Assembly: GCF_014697075.1 (NCBI RefSeq)
Contig: NZ_JACJRE010000016.1
Location: 62,001 to 126,000, forward strand
DNA: 64,000 bases
Source: Tolypothrix sp. FACHB-123
GTDB lineage: Bacteria; Cyanobacteriota; Cyanobacteriia; Cyanobacteriales; Nostocaceae
Direction: 5' to 3'
In this document: one piece after another, positions 8,941-17,864 of the stretch
Layout: each line of letters begins with the position of its first letter
Numbering within the stretch: the stretch's first letter is position 1
Program-made: the position numbers and the translations under genes
Notes under the pieces: generated by a model
Told to the model about the DNA's origin: nothing
The model's database searches: none
What the model saw: only the letters and a program-made list of their open reading frames with translations

Positions 8941-9306
8941 AACCGCAGAGGCGTAGAGAACATAGTAACCGAGGGAGATCTTGAAGAAATTCACAAACAG
9001 CTTGTAAAGCATTACCGTGAATTTTGGGACTATAGTACTCCTAACCCTGCTATTCCCTCACAAGCTTTTACTTTGCCAGACAATAATTCGGATGACCGGT
9101 TGAATTACCAAACGCTAGACCCATATTTTGTAGGTGCTAATCAACCATAAATAAAATCACAACTATCACTAGCTATTTCCAATAGTTCAACTCTTGAGAA
9201 TGATAATAAGGGTTGTACTCTAGATTCACAAACTAATTCGCTAAAAAATATATTACAAAATCTTTGGGATGAACTTTGGATTGACTTAGATAGATCCAAA
9301 TATTAA
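8941..9306 (+). pseudogene. Decayed reading frame, start lost, internal stop
   Basis: One plus-strand frame stays open across this stretch except for an in-frame TAA at 9148-9150. Before the stop it reads ...EEIHKQLVKHYREFWDY... and ends DPYFVGANQP; after it the frame continues to ...NLWDELWIDLDRSKY and a TAA at 9304. No ATG or convincing alternative start precedes it, and its left edge coincides with a common short repeat (GAACCGCAGAGGCG). This looks like the 3' part of an inactivated gene. I do not recognise the protein family. It could also be chance, since the two halves are short. Confidence 0.4.
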
Positions 9307-9449
9307 ATTTCAAGAAAACTAGCTCTCTTCATTAAAAAAACTTGTCTCAGAAGCATCACACCCCCAAGACAAGCCAACTCTCTAAATATTTCTTTCCTTC
9401 GCGCCCTTCGCGCCTACCCTGGGGGAACGCCTCTGGCGAACGCGGTTCG

Positions 9450-10853
9450 TTAAAGCTGCTTCACTTCCGAAACCAACTTCGACACCATATCCTTCGCGCT
9501 ACCAAATAACATCGTGGTTTTATCTTTGTAGAACAACTCATTATCTACACCGGCAAAACCTGTGCTCATCCCGCGCTTAATCACAATTGTCTGCTTCGCC
9601 CGATCTACTTCCAAAATTGGCATTCCATAAATTGGGCTATTAACATCAGTACGCGCCGCAGGATTGACTACATCATTAGCCCCAATTACTAAAGCTACAT
9701 CTGCTTGTTCAAATTGGGGATTAATATCATCCATGTCATACAACTGGGTATAAGCCACATTCGCCTCAGCCAGCAACACGTTCATGTGTCCTGGCATTCT
9801 CCCAGCTACAGGGTGAATGGCATATTTAACATCAACACCCATGCGTTCTAGTTGATCTGCCAACTCGCGGACGCTATGTTGAGCTTGAGCAACTGCCATA
9901 CCGTAACCAGGCACAATTACCACAGAACGGGCATAACCCAACATCATTGCCCCTTCTTCAGGATCGATGCTGCGAACAGTTTGATCAATTGCACCACCAG
10001 CAGCTGCACCAGCAGCCGCACCGCCTGTACCAAAAGCACTGAACAGTACGCTGAACAGAGAACGATTCATCGCTTTACACATAATTTCGGTGAGGATCAG
10101 CCCTGATGCTCCCACCAACGCCCCAGCGATGATTAACATATTGTTCATCACCACGAAACCTGCGGCGGATGCTGCTACACCAGATAAGGAGTTCAACAGC
10201 GAAATTACCACAGGCATATCGCCCCCACCAATGGGGATGACGAACATGACACCCAATATTAGAGAAACAGCAACTACAGCTAAGAATATAGGTAGGCTAT
10301 CTGGTGTGACGATTAAGTAGGCACTACCGATTATATAAGCACCCAGCAGTAAAAGGTTAAATGGTTGCTGGAAAGGAAATGTAATCGGGGAACCGCTAAT
10401 TAAACCTTGCAATTTGGCAAAGGCGAGAAAACTACCTGTGAAGGTAACACCACCGATTAACACATCCAACAGCATGGAAATGTTGACATCAAGAGGTATA
10501 GATGAGCCAGAATCCAATAAGCGCCAGAATTCGGCAACAGCGACTAATGCAGAAGCTGCACCACCCAAACCGTTGAGTAAACCCACCATTTGGGGCATTT
10601 CTGTCATTTGGACTTTGTAAGCTGCGATCGCACCAATGCCTGAACCAATCGCCAAACCTAACAAAATCATCTCGTAGTTCAACACATGTTGATCCAACAT
10701 TGTGGCGACAATCGCCAACAACATCCCCACGGCTGCTACAACATTACCGTTCCTAGCTGTTGCAGGTGAACCTAACTTTTTTAAACCGAGAATAAATAAG
10801 GATGCAGCGACTAAATACGTTAACTGAATCCCAGTTGGTAGAAAATCGCTCAC
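9450..10853 (-). CDS. pntB: NAD(P) transhydrogenase subunit beta
   Basis: A 467-aa membrane and NADP(H)-binding subunit of the proton-translocating transhydrogenase, which uses the proton gradient to reduce NADP+ with NADH. The first ~270 residues form about nine hydrophobic helices (domain II), and the C-terminal ~180 residues are the NADP(H) domain III, with the fingerprint VPGYGMAVAQAQ near residue 315 and a conserved GANDVVNPAA. Full length. Start is the GTG at 10853, whose GTGA overlaps the pntA2 stop by 4 bp, with GGAG eight bases upstream, indicating translational coupling. Last gene of the three-gene pnt operon. Confidence 0.97.
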   Translation of the reverse strand: MSDFLPTGIQLTYLVAASLFILGLKKLGSPATARNGNVVAAVGMLLAIVATMLDQHVLNYEMILLGLAIGSGIGAIAAYKVQMTEMPQMVGLLNGLGGAASALVAVAEFWRLLDSGSSIPLDVNISMLLDVLIGGVTFTGSFLAFAKLQGLISGSPITFPFQQPFNLLLLGAYIIGSAYLIVTPDSLPIFLAVVAVSLILGVMFVIPIGGGDMPVVISLLNSLSGVAASAAGFVVMNNMLIIAGALVGASGLILTEIMCKAMNRSLFSVLFSAFGTGGAAAGAAAGGAIDQTVRSIDPEEGAMMLGYARSVVIVPGYGMAVAQAQHSVRELADQLERMGVDVKYAIHPVAGRMPGHMNVLLAEANVAYTQLYDMDDINPQFEQADVALVIGANDVVNPAARTDVNSPIYGMPILEVDRAKQTIVIKRGMSTGFAGVDNELFYKDKTTMLFGSAKDMVSKLVSEVKQL

Positions 10854-11143
10854 GCCTTAATCTCCTTTTTCTTAAACATTTGCAACATTCTGTCTGTAAC
10901 TAGGAAGCCACCCACAACGTTGACTGTCGCTAGTATTACGGCAATTAAACCAAGAATCACTGCCACACTTGTTTCTCTAGCACCAGAAGCTACAATCGCC
11001 CCCAGTACAGCAATGCCAGAAATCGCGTTTGATCCCGACATTAAGGGAGTGTGTAAGGTAGGTGGCACTTTGTTGATGACTTCAAAGCCGATAAAAGATG
11101 CCAAAACAAATACAAACAAAGCAGCAAGTAATGCCTCTGACAT
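10850..11143 (-). CDS. pntA2: NAD(P) transhydrogenase subunit alpha part 2
   Basis: A 97-aa protein made of three to four hydrophobic helices. It corresponds to the membrane part of the alpha subunit that in E. coli is fused to the NAD(H)-binding domain, so the enzyme here has the three-polypeptide form common in cyanobacteria. The conserved KVPPTLHTPLMSGSNAISGI is present near residues 25-44. AAGGAG lies 11 bases before the ATG. It sits between pntA and pntB and overlaps pntB by 4 bp. Confidence 0.95.
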   Translation of the reverse strand: MSEALLAALFVFVLASFIGFEVINKVPPTLHTPLMSGSNAISGIAVLGAIVASGARETSVAVILGLIAVILATVNVVGGFLVTDRMLQMFKKKEIKA

Positions 11144-11167
11144 GAAATAAAAACTCCTTGTTTAATT

Positions 11168-11204
11168 GGGCATTGGGCATTGGGCATGGGGCATTGGGCA
11201 TTGG
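11168..11204. repeat. STRR heptamer array between pntA and pntA2
   Basis: Five copies of TTGGGCA/TGGGGCA, the reverse complement of the TGCCCAA family, within the 98-bp spacer between pntA and pntA2. It may separate an otherwise tightly coupled operon. Confidence 0.9.
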
Positions 11205-11241
11205 TATTTCTCCTAGTCTCCTAGTCCCTAGTCCCTAGTCC

Positions 11242-12405
11242 CTAACCTCTAACTTTCAAAGCTGCTAATGCTTCAGTTACTCGTTGATTGCGAATTTCAC
11301 CTGCATGGGCGACGCAAGCGGCTTCAACGATGTCATCAGAAAAATCCACATTCAAAGCTTTTTCTTTATTAATCAGCAATTGCATCAGCGATGTCAGGTT
11401 CTTGGCATACAATTGGCTGGCGTGAACTGGCATTGATGATGGCAGATTAATCGGCCCGATGATCGTGATACCGTTCCATACAATGTCTTTACCGGGATCG
11501 GTGCAGGCACAGTTACCACCTTGTTCGGCGGCTAAGTCTACAATTACTGAACCTGGTTTCATCTGTTTCACCATTTCTTCGGTGACTAACAGTGGGGCTT
11601 TTTTCCCTGGAACTTGGGCGGTGGTAATCACCACATCAGCGTTTTTGACGTGTTCAGTAACAACTTCTTGAGTGCGTTGTTTGCTAGCTTCAGAGATTTC
11701 TTTGGCGTAGCCACCAGCTGCTACGGTTTCTTCTTCGAGTTTAACTTCGACGAATTTTGCCCCTAAGCTTTGCACTTCTTCTTTAACGGCGGGACGGATA
11801 TCAAAGGCTTCTACCACTGCTCCCAAGCGTCTAGCGGTGGCGATCGCTTGCAATCCTGCTACACCTGCCCCCATGATAAATACTTTCGCAGGGGCGATCG
11901 TGCCTGCGGCTGTGGTAAGCATGGGGAAATATTTCGGCAATGCAGCGGCGGCAATCAATACGGATTTGTAACCGGCTAGGGATGCTTGCGAGGATAATGC
12001 ATCCATGCTTTGCGCCCTGGTAGTTCGGGGGATCAATTCCATGCTCAAGGCTGTAACTTGGCGATTTGCCAGTTTTTCCACTACCGCCGGATTTCCTAAA
12101 GGATTGAGGAAGCTAATTAATACAGAACCCGCTTTCAGAAAATCAATTTCCGAGCGTCCATCTTCACGTTCTTGTGGGGGGCTAACTTTCAATAAAATAT
12201 CAGCTTCGCCCCATAACGTAGCGGGATCGGCAATAATTTTCGCCCCTGCTGCTTCATAGGCAGAATCGCTAAAAAACGATCGCTCTCCCGCACCTGTTTC
12301 TACCCAAACTTCTAAACCTTGTTTTACCAATTTGGCAACAATGTCAGGAATTAATGCTACACGACGCTCACCAACTTCGATTTCCTTGGCTACTGCTATT
12401 CTCAT
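11242..12405 (-). CDS. pntA: NAD(P) transhydrogenase subunit alpha part 1
   Basis: A 387-aa NAD(H)-binding subunit (domain I), peripheral on the cytoplasmic face, that passes hydride from NADH to NADP+ on PntB. It belongs to the alanine dehydrogenase/PNT fold: N-terminal RVALIPDIVAKL, the RxQxMDALSSQA motif (residues about 129-140), and the Rossmann fingerprint MGAGVAGLQAI near residue 178. The sequence ends soon after domain I at VRG, so the membrane part is the separate pntA2. AGGAG lies five bases before the ATG. First gene of the minus-strand operon pntA-pntA2-pntB. Confidence 0.96.
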   Translation of the reverse strand: MRIAVAKEIEVGERRVALIPDIVAKLVKQGLEVWVETGAGERSFFSDSAYEAAGAKIIADPATLWGEADILLKVSPPQEREDGRSEIDFLKAGSVLISFLNPLGNPAVVEKLANRQVTALSMELIPRTTRAQSMDALSSQASLAGYKSVLIAAAALPKYFPMLTTAAGTIAPAKVFIMGAGVAGLQAIATARRLGAVVEAFDIRPAVKEEVQSLGAKFVEVKLEEETVAAGGYAKEISEASKQRTQEVVTEHVKNADVVITTAQVPGKKAPLLVTEEMVKQMKPGSVIVDLAAEQGGNCACTDPGKDIVWNGITIIGPINLPSSMPVHASQLYAKNLTSLMQLLINKEKALNVDFSDDIVEAACVAHAGEIRNQRVTEALAALKVRG

Positions 12406-13183
12406 GAAATCTCCTGGAGATAAATACCTAATCTCTGCAAACTATCTGCGAATTCTGTAATTTCTATGCTGATTGATTCCCTGCTCTCATGCCGCATCGG
12501 CTGGTCATCTCAGCCATTGCTTGCCTGTGTAGATTGAACCTTGACCCTTTGTTGTATCACTTGCTGGTTCCTAGGCCAAGTCTCAGTTTTTTACTCACAG
12601 ATGTTAACAATTTGAGATAATTTCAATAGGCTTACATACGCACATCCTATGTTGATTCCCAAACTTTGCATCTGTGTCTTCAGCTTATTTTAGGGATTGA
12701 AAAATTTTGTATTCCTCTATGACATATTGCAATATGTATCCACTTAAAAAAAACTTGATTTTGCCCAAAGTAAATTTTGATGATAACTACTTGGATTCAC
12801 GCTTGTTTTTATCAATCTAGCCCAAGTTAACAGGCGATCGCTGTTTGGATTGCTCAATTTTTATAACAAAAGTCTTACAACTCAGATACATTTGTACATA
12901 TTCAGCAACAATCCTTGATCCCCATGCGAGAGATTAAGGCTAGAGAGTGAGAGTAAGGGGAGGACAAACAATTCAAAATTAACAATTCTATTTGACTCTT
13001 GACTCTTACCCAATGCCCAATGCCCCATGCCCCATAACCCATACCAAATACCCAATGGCACTTTTTCTAGCAATTTAACGTCTAATTTTAGAAATTCAGT
13101 AGTAAAGTTTAGTTACGAATACTAAATTTTAGTTATTTCGTTAAATATCCCAGCTGACTACTTGATAGTGAGGAGCCTTAATT
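12406..13183. other. Divergent intergenic region pntA / DUF2808
   Basis: A 778-bp spacer between two divergent genes, so it should hold both promoters. I see no convincing ORF: a 63-codon minus-strand frame at 12882-13073 is a translation of repeats. It contains a TGCCCAA-type heptamer array at 13009-13046 and a HIP1 site near 12833. No confident operator was identified. Confidence 0.6.
13009..13046. repeat. STRR heptamer array, TGCCCAA/TGCCCCA
   Basis: About five imperfect tandem heptamers upstream of the DUF2808 gene. Confidence 0.85.
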
Positions 13184-13696
13184 ATGAAACGTTTACTTTC
13201 TACTTTAGCGGTGGCTAGCTGCTTGTTGACGGGTTTTCAAGCTGTCAGCTGGGCACAAAGCCTACCAGGATTGACACTATTTAGCGGTGTTAGGGGCGAA
13301 AATCAACTACCCTACCGTTTAGACTTTGGCGGGCAAGCAGATGGTTGGGATCGCTATATATTAAGAATTCCTGCCCAAAAAATGAAATTGGCAGTAGCGC
13401 AAATAGCCATTACTTATCCTGATTATTACAAAGGTACTTTTGATCCCAACAAGGTTGAAGTGAAAATCAAAGATAAAGCCGTTCCGCTTTCGGAAGTGAA
13501 GTGGGATAAAGAAGGTCGCATCATTCAAATTTACCCCCAAGAGCCATTACCCTCAGGCAGTAAAGTGGAAGTCGTGTTATCTAATGTAAAAAACCCCTCC
13601 TTTGGTGGAACCTTCTATTTCAACTGCCAAATCCTCTCTCCTGGCGATATTCCCATGTTGCGTTATGTGGGAACTTGGATTTTGAGTATTTCTTAA
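13184..13696 (+). CDS. Secreted DUF2808 domain protein
   Basis: A 170-aa protein with a Sec signal peptide (residues 1-24, cleavage likely after SWA) followed by one DUF2808 domain, a family nearly confined to cyanobacteria and of unknown function. Visible family features are the RVDF-like start YRLDFGGQADGWDRYILRI, ITYPDYYKGTFDP, and the C-terminal PMLRYVGTW. The mature protein is expected in the periplasm or outer envelope. GAGGAG stands about ten bases before the ATG. It is followed by rpmH but a repeat-rich 115-bp spacer makes a shared operon uncertain. Confidence 0.9.
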   Translation: MKRLLSTLAVASCLLTGFQAVSWAQSLPGLTLFSGVRGENQLPYRLDFGGQADGWDRYILRIPAQKMKLAVAQIAITYPDYYKGTFDPNKVEVKIKDKAVPLSEVKWDKEGRIIQIYPQEPLPSGSKVEVVLSNVKNPSFGGTFYFNCQILSPGDIPMLRYVGTWILSIS

Positions 13697-13811
13697 CTTG
13701 GGTCAGTTGACGGTTGACTGTTGACTGTGAATCCTCATATCTACCATTTAGCCGTGAAAGTGATAAAATAAGAGATTGTGATTTTTTAAAAGCACCTAAG
13801 AGGAGCAAAGT

Positions 13812-13946
13812 ATGCAAAGAACCCTGGGCGGTACCAACCGTAAGAGAAAGAGAACATCTGGTTTTCGCGCGAGAATGCGGACGCCAGACGGCAGAAACGT
13901 GATCAGAGCCAGAAGAAAAAAGGGTCGTCATCGTTTGAGTGTTTAG
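13812..13946 (+). CDS. rpmH: 50S ribosomal protein L34
   Basis: A 44-aa, strongly basic protein: it begins [18 protein letters not shown] and ends KKGRHRLSV, the L34 consensus. Full length. AGGAG lies six bases before the ATG. It is the first gene of the conserved rpmH-rnpA-PH-yidC-jag block, which couples ribosome and membrane-insertion functions and often lies near the replication origin in bacteria. Confidence 0.97.
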   Translation: MQRTLGGTNRKRKRTSGFRARMRTPDGRNVIRARRKKGRHRLSV

Positions 13947-13970
13947 GGCGTATTAGGCGAAAGAGCATCT

Positions 13971-14393
13971 GTGGCTTTGCCCAAAGCAAATCGGCTAAAA
14001 TCCCGCAAAGATTTCCAGGCAGTTTTCCGCGAAGGAATTCGGCGTCATGGTTCCTTGTTCACATTAAGGGCCTTGAAACCGTCGATTGCCAAACAGCCTT
14101 CTGTGGATACTGCCGGTGAAAATGCACAGTTCATCCAGACAGCACCTTTAGACAGCACAAAATTTGGCATTTCCATTAGCACAAAAGTCAGCAAGCGTGC
14201 AGTAGTTCGTAACCGGATCAAACGCCAAATAACGGTAGCTTTGTATCAGTTGTTGCCCAGATTGTCACCTGGATGGCGGTTAGTGGTAGTTGTGAAACCA
14301 ACAGCAGCAGAACAAGAGTGCGTAAGCCAACAATTTCTGCAAGAATTAGAGCAGTTGTTAGCACAAGTCGAGGTACTCAATGGGCATTCGTGA
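13971..14393 (+). CDS. rnpA: Ribonuclease P protein component
   Basis: A 140-aa protein subunit of RNase P, which helps the catalytic RNA process the 5' ends of tRNA precursors. Features are the N-terminal LPKANRLKSRKDFQAVF and the RNR signature in KRAVVRNRIKRQITVAL (about residues 78-94). The segment between residues 38 and 60 is longer and less conserved than in many bacteria. Starts with GTG, 24 bp after rpmH, and overlaps the following PH gene by 14 bp, supporting an operon. Confidence 0.95.
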   Translation: MALPKANRLKSRKDFQAVFREGIRRHGSLFTLRALKPSIAKQPSVDTAGENAQFIQTAPLDSTKFGISISTKVSKRAVVRNRIKRQITVALYQLLPRLSPGWRLVVVVKPTAAEQECVSQQFLQELEQLLAQVEVLNGHS

Positions 14394-14769
14394 AGAAATT
14401 TATTATGAAGGTGGCCCCCATATTGGGGATTTGATTCTGAATCTGCTGGTTGGATTAACGGTTGTCGGCATCCCATTGGCAGTTGGAGCCATTGTGAGAG
14501 CTTTATGGCTGCGCTTCCGCATCACCGATCGCCGAGTTACTGTGACTGGGGGTTGGATGGGACGCGATCGCACTGACGTAATTTATGCAGAAATTGTCAA
14601 AGTGGTTAAAGTTCCCCGTGGCGTAGGCTTGTGGGGAGATATGGTCATCACCCTGAGAAATGGTAGCCGTCTAGAAATGCGGGCTGTGCCTAATTTTCGG
14701 GCAGTTTATGACTACATTGACGAAAGAGTTGCTGCCAAAAATTCTGAATATACTACTGTTGCCAAATAA
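14380..14769 (+). CDS. PH domain membrane protein
   Basis: A 129-aa protein with two hydrophobic segments near the N-terminus (residues 13-45) followed by a YdbS-like bacterial PH domain (RFRITDRRVTVTGGWMGRDRTDVIYAEI in pieces, then RLEMRAVPNFRAVYDYI). The function is not established; its fixed position between rnpA and yidC in cyanobacteria suggests a role linked to membrane-protein biogenesis. The ATG at 14380 lies inside the end of rnpA (14-bp overlap). Confidence 0.88.
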   Translation: MGIREEIYYEGGPHIGDLILNLLVGLTVVGIPLAVGAIVRALWLRFRITDRRVTVTGGWMGRDRTDVIYAEIVKVVKVPRGVGLWGDMVITLRNGSRLEMRAVPNFRAVYDYIDERVAAKNSEYTTVAK

Positions 14770-15006
14770 TCTATACCATGTATTGCTGAGTCAAACACCT
14801 TCCCTTATTCAGCAGCACCAGCCTGTGCAAGTGGTGAAAACTACCTATACAGATGGTTTTGAAGAAATTTTGGCCCGGTTGATATTTAGCATTCATTCTT
14901 TCATATCATGGGCGGCTATCCGTAGTTGATGATAGTCGCAGACAAATCACGATTTAGATAAATTAGATTCAGTCAGTTTACAGTACCTCAGGTTGAATTC
15001 AGAATA

Positions 15007-16152
15007 ATGGATTTTGGTATCGGGTTTCTCTCGAACAACGTGATGCTGCCGATCATAGACTTTTTCTATGGCATTGTGCCTAGCTATGGATTGGCGATCG
15101 TTGCTTTAACTTTGATAATTCGCTTTGCACTCTATCCCCTGAGTGCTGGTTCCATTCGGAATATGCGGCGGATGCGGATTGTCCAACCGCTGATGCAAAA
15201 GCGGATGGCAGAAATTAAGGAGCGTTATAAAGACGATCCCCAAAAGCAGCAAGAGGAAATGGTCAATGTTCAAAAAGAATTTGGCAACCCTCTAGCAGGC
15301 TGTTTACCACTCCTGTTGCAAATGCCAGTGTTGTTGGCGCTGTTTGCAACTTTACGGGGTTCACCCTTTGCTGGTGTTAACTACAACGTTAACCTGCAAA
15401 TACTGCCCACCGAACAAATCGAACGAATTCAACCCCAAGCCTTTGCTACTCCACCGCAAAACATCTACATTGCTGATGGAGAACATATTCCTGTGACGGC
15501 AATTCTGCCCGGAGGCAATAAATTAGCTGTAGGCGAACATACCAAGATACAGTACCAAACTGTTGAAGGCAAACCATTTCAGGTGCTTTTAGCAGAACAC
15601 CCAGAAAATAAATTGATTCCTGATTGGAAAATTACCAAGGGCGAAGACAGAATCAAAATTGATGCTGAAGGCAATATAGAAGCCTTACAGCCGGGAGATG
15701 TGACACTTCAAGGCACTATTCCCGGACTAGCAGCAGATAAAGGATTCCTGTTCATTGACGCTTTAGGTAGAGTCGGTGCGATCGATCCAGACGGCAAAAT
15801 CCACTGGGATATTGTGGCGATGGTGATTTTCTTTGGGATCAGTCTTTACGTCAGCCAAATTCTTTCCGGGCAAAATTCTGGCGGTGGCAACCCACAGCAG
15901 GATACAGTCAACAAAATCACTCCTGTGATCTTTTCGGGGATGTTTTTGTTCTTCCCTCTGCCGGCTGGAGTCTTAATGTATATGGTAATTGGAAATATCT
16001 TCCAAACGCTGCAAACCTTTATTCTCTCGCGCGAACCCTTACCGGAAGAACTGCAAAAAATCGTAGCAACCCAAGAAAAAGAAGCAGCAACGGCAGAACA
16101 GAAAGCATTGCCGTTTGAGCCAAAAAGTTCTAAGAAAAAGGCTACAAATTGA
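15007..16152 (+). CDS. yidC: Membrane protein insertase YidC/Alb3
   Basis: A 381-aa YidC/Oxa1/Alb3 insertase that places proteins into plasma and thylakoid membranes. The conserved core begins at residue 17 ([22 protein letters not shown]), followed by the cytoplasmic hairpin with [28 protein letters not shown], and the [16 protein letters not shown] helix. Between this helix and the next ([18 protein letters not shown]) there is an insert of about 125 residues (110-255) with a beta-rich, Ig-like look, exposed on the lumenal/periplasmic side. The C-terminal tail is lysine-rich, suited to ribosome contact. The stop overlaps the region where the Jag gene starts. Confidence 0.95.
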   Translation: MDFGIGFLSNNVMLPIIDFFYGIVPSYGLAIVALTLIIRFALYPLSAGSIRNMRRMRIVQPLMQKRMAEIKERYKDDPQKQQEEMVNVQKEFGNPLAGCLPLLLQMPVLLALFATLRGSPFAGVNYNVNLQILPTEQIERIQPQAFATPPQNIYIADGEHIPVTAILPGGNKLAVGEHTKIQYQTVEGKPFQVLLAEHPENKLIPDWKITKGEDRIKIDAEGNIEALQPGDVTLQGTIPGLAADKGFLFIDALGRVGAIDPDGKIHWDIVAMVIFFGISLYVSQILSGQNSGGGNPQQDTVNKITPVIFSGMFLFFPLPAGVLMYMVIGNIFQTLQTFILSREPLPEELQKIVATQEKEAATAEQKALPFEPKSSKKKATN

Positions 16153-16154
16153 TC

Positions 16155-16670
16155 ATGAGTAACAATCCCATGCAGCGAGGGCAGCAATGGTTAAAAACAT
16201 TGCTGCTGCTTACTGGGGTATCTGCTGAGGTTGAGGGAAATTTAGAACCTGCTCAACCTCAGAGCGGCGACTCCGAAGAACCAGATAATTACTGGTTAAC
16301 AATTGATCAAACCACTCTCAGTCCCGAACAAATCAATATTTTGATTGGTGCTGATGGGTCGGTTTTAGATGCAATTCAGTACCTAGCTAATTCAGTACTG
16401 AATATCAATCAAGCACAAGAAGACCAAGCTTCTTATACCATTGAGTTAAATGGCTACCGCATCAAAAGACAAGCGGAAATTCGTGCCTTGGCCGAAGCCG
16501 CATCAGAAGAAGTGCGGGCTACAGGTAGAGAAGTAGAAATAAAATCGCTCAGTTCGGCAGAAAGACGGCAAATTCACACATTTTTAAAAGAATTTACCGA
16601 TTTGGAAACCTTTAGCCGAGGCAAAGAACCTCATCGTCATCTTGTCGTACGTCCCGCGATCGCTCCTTGA
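16155..16670 (+). CDS. Jag/KhpB-like KH-R3H RNA-binding protein
   Basis: A 171-aa single-strand nucleic acid-binding protein of the Jag/KhpB group. It has a KH-like region (NILIGADGSVLDAIQYL, about residues 65-81, then NGYRIKRQAEIRALAEAA) and an R3H domain near the end (LSSAERRQIHTFLKEF and the final HRHLVVRP). The N-terminal Jag_N domain is missing, as usual in cyanobacteria. I take the ATG at 16155; an in-frame TTG two codons earlier overlaps the yidC stop. The yidC-jag pairing is widely conserved and points to a role in RNA handling at the membrane. Confidence 0.9.
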   Translation: MSNNPMQRGQQWLKTLLLLTGVSAEVEGNLEPAQPQSGDSEEPDNYWLTIDQTTLSPEQINILIGADGSVLDAIQYLANSVLNINQAQEDQASYTIELNGYRIKRQAEIRALAEAASEEVRATGREVEIKSLSSAERRQIHTFLKEFTDLETFSRGKEPHRHLVVRPAIAP

Positions 16671-16701
16671 GGGAAGAGAAGGAGGACAAGGGGGACAGGG
16701 A

Positions 16702-16836
16702 ATTTTAGATTTTAGATTTTAGATTTTAGATTCAAACCCAATCCAAAAGACGCTCGCGGACTCGCTAACGCTGCGCTATCGCAAATCCAAAATCCAAAAT
16801 TGAATTGCCCAATGCCCCATACCCAATGCCCAATAA
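16702..16836. repeat. Composite repeat: heptamers flanking GC-rich palindrome
   Basis: Four TTTTAGA heptamers (16702-16733), a GC-rich core GACGCTCGCGGACTCGCT plus AACGCTGCGCTATCGC (about 16749-16782), inverted-sense AAATCCA heptamers (16783-16801), then a TGCCCAA-type array. The same composite occurs at 31928-32118. Confidence 0.85.
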
Positions 16837-16931
16837 GCATTGACACTAACAGCTAAAATATAGATCTAAGATCAGCAATTTTGCTGGTAATTAAACTAAG
16901 TTTCGTTGAGTGAGGATGTCTCACAAATCCT

Positions 16932-17438
16932 ATGGACGCAATTTTTATTCCGCAGCTCACCAAAGCCCCGGAGCGGACAGAGGAAATTCAAGTTAAGGAT
17001 TTTCTGCCTGGTTTGGAAACTTTGACCCCGGTTCGCGGTACAATCCGCGTACAGCATCAGGGTAATTACTTAGAAGTGGCTGGACAAGCAGAAGCTATAA
17101 TTACTTGTACTTGTAACCGATGCCTACAGCAATACAATCAGCGTTTGGTGGTTGATACCAAAGAAGTTATTTGGTTAGATGCCACAGCTAATCAATCACA
17201 AGACTTACCATTAGAGCGAGAAGTAGCGGTAGAAGATTTGGTAGAAACTCTACCACCTGAGGGCTATTTTTATCCTAGTGAATGGCTGTATGAGCAAATG
17301 TGTTTAGCTTTGCCTCAACGCCAATTGTGCGATCGCAATTGCCCAGGGATTGTGAATAGTAGTGCTGAAAGTTCCGAAAAGCCTGTTGATAAGCGCTGGG
17401 CTTCCTTGGAAGCTTTGAAAAAGAAACTTCCGGGTTAG
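16932..17438 (+). CDS. DUF177 (YceD family) protein
   Basis: A 168-aa member of the DUF177/YceD family, which is implicated in 23S rRNA accumulation in bacteria and plastids. A candidate zinc site is visible as CTCNRC (about residues 55-60) and CDRNCPG (near 137). In many bacteria and some cyanobacteria the partner is rpmF (L32); here no rpmF follows and a hairpin lies downstream. The gene follows the rnpA-yidC-jag block after a repeat-filled 260-bp spacer, a conserved cyanobacterial order. Confidence 0.9.
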   Translation: MDAIFIPQLTKAPERTEEIQVKDFLPGLETLTPVRGTIRVQHQGNYLEVAGQAEAIITCTCNRCLQQYNQRLVVDTKEVIWLDATANQSQDLPLEREVAVEDLVETLPPEGYFYPSEWLYEQMCLALPQRQLCDRNCPGIVNSSAESSEKPVDKRWASLEALKKKLPG

Positions 17439-17558
17439 TGATGCTAACTGTTGACTTTTGAATTGTTGACAGGATATTATATAAATAATGGAGAAGCTGT
17501 GGGCATATATACAAACTTCTTCAAAAATATTCCTGGTTTTCAACAAACAGACCTTTAA

Positions 17559-17587
17559 ATCCCCGATTTCTTGAAGAAGTCGGGGAT
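17559..17587 (+). terminator. Hairpin after DUF177 gene
   Basis: ATCCCCGA (17559-17566) pairs with TCGGGGAT (17580-17587); an inner CTT/AAG extends it. It is followed by CTTGTTG, not a clean T tract, so it may be an inefficient terminator or just one copy of a common cyanobacterial palindromic repeat. Confidence 0.45.
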
Positions 17588-17659
17588 CTTGTTGTGCAAG
17601 TAATCATTTAGGATGACCATAAAACTCAAACATCAGCAAAGCAAGCATTGAGTAAATAA

Positions 17660-17783
17660 ATTCAAAATTCTCTCTTGGAAAGTTCTGTTCGTCGGAGACG
17701 TTGGCGTTCGCGCAGCGTCTCCCCTTGGGAGAAGCCATCGCCAGAAGCCGGCGCTCAGACTTTCCGCAAAATTCAAAATTAAA
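17660..17783. repeat. Palindromic repeat cluster before ycf46
   Basis: TTCAAAATTCT-type heptamers, a hairpin GGAGACG (17694-17700) with CGTCTCC (17716-17722), more GC-rich inverted repeats, then inverted-sense AAAATTC heptamers. The stretch 17439-17864 holds no gene; a TGCCCAA-type array at 17819-17846 ends just before ycf46. Confidence 0.75.
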
Positions 17784-17864
17784 GACATTTTCAGTCAGAG
17801 ATTTAAACGATAACAAATGCCCCATGCCCCATGCCCAATGCCCAATTATGATAGGAGTAAGTGA

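Noticed and set aside
8754-8963. Minus-strand frame overlapping the kinase end
   Set aside because: Shadow of the kinase HATPase region and its terminator.
12882-13073. 63-codon minus-strand frame upstream of pntA
   Set aside because: Translation of TGCCCAA heptamers and repeat sequence.
14708-14929. 73-codon plus-strand frame after the PH gene
   Set aside because: Overlaps the PH gene in another frame, no ribosome binding site, composition not protein-like.
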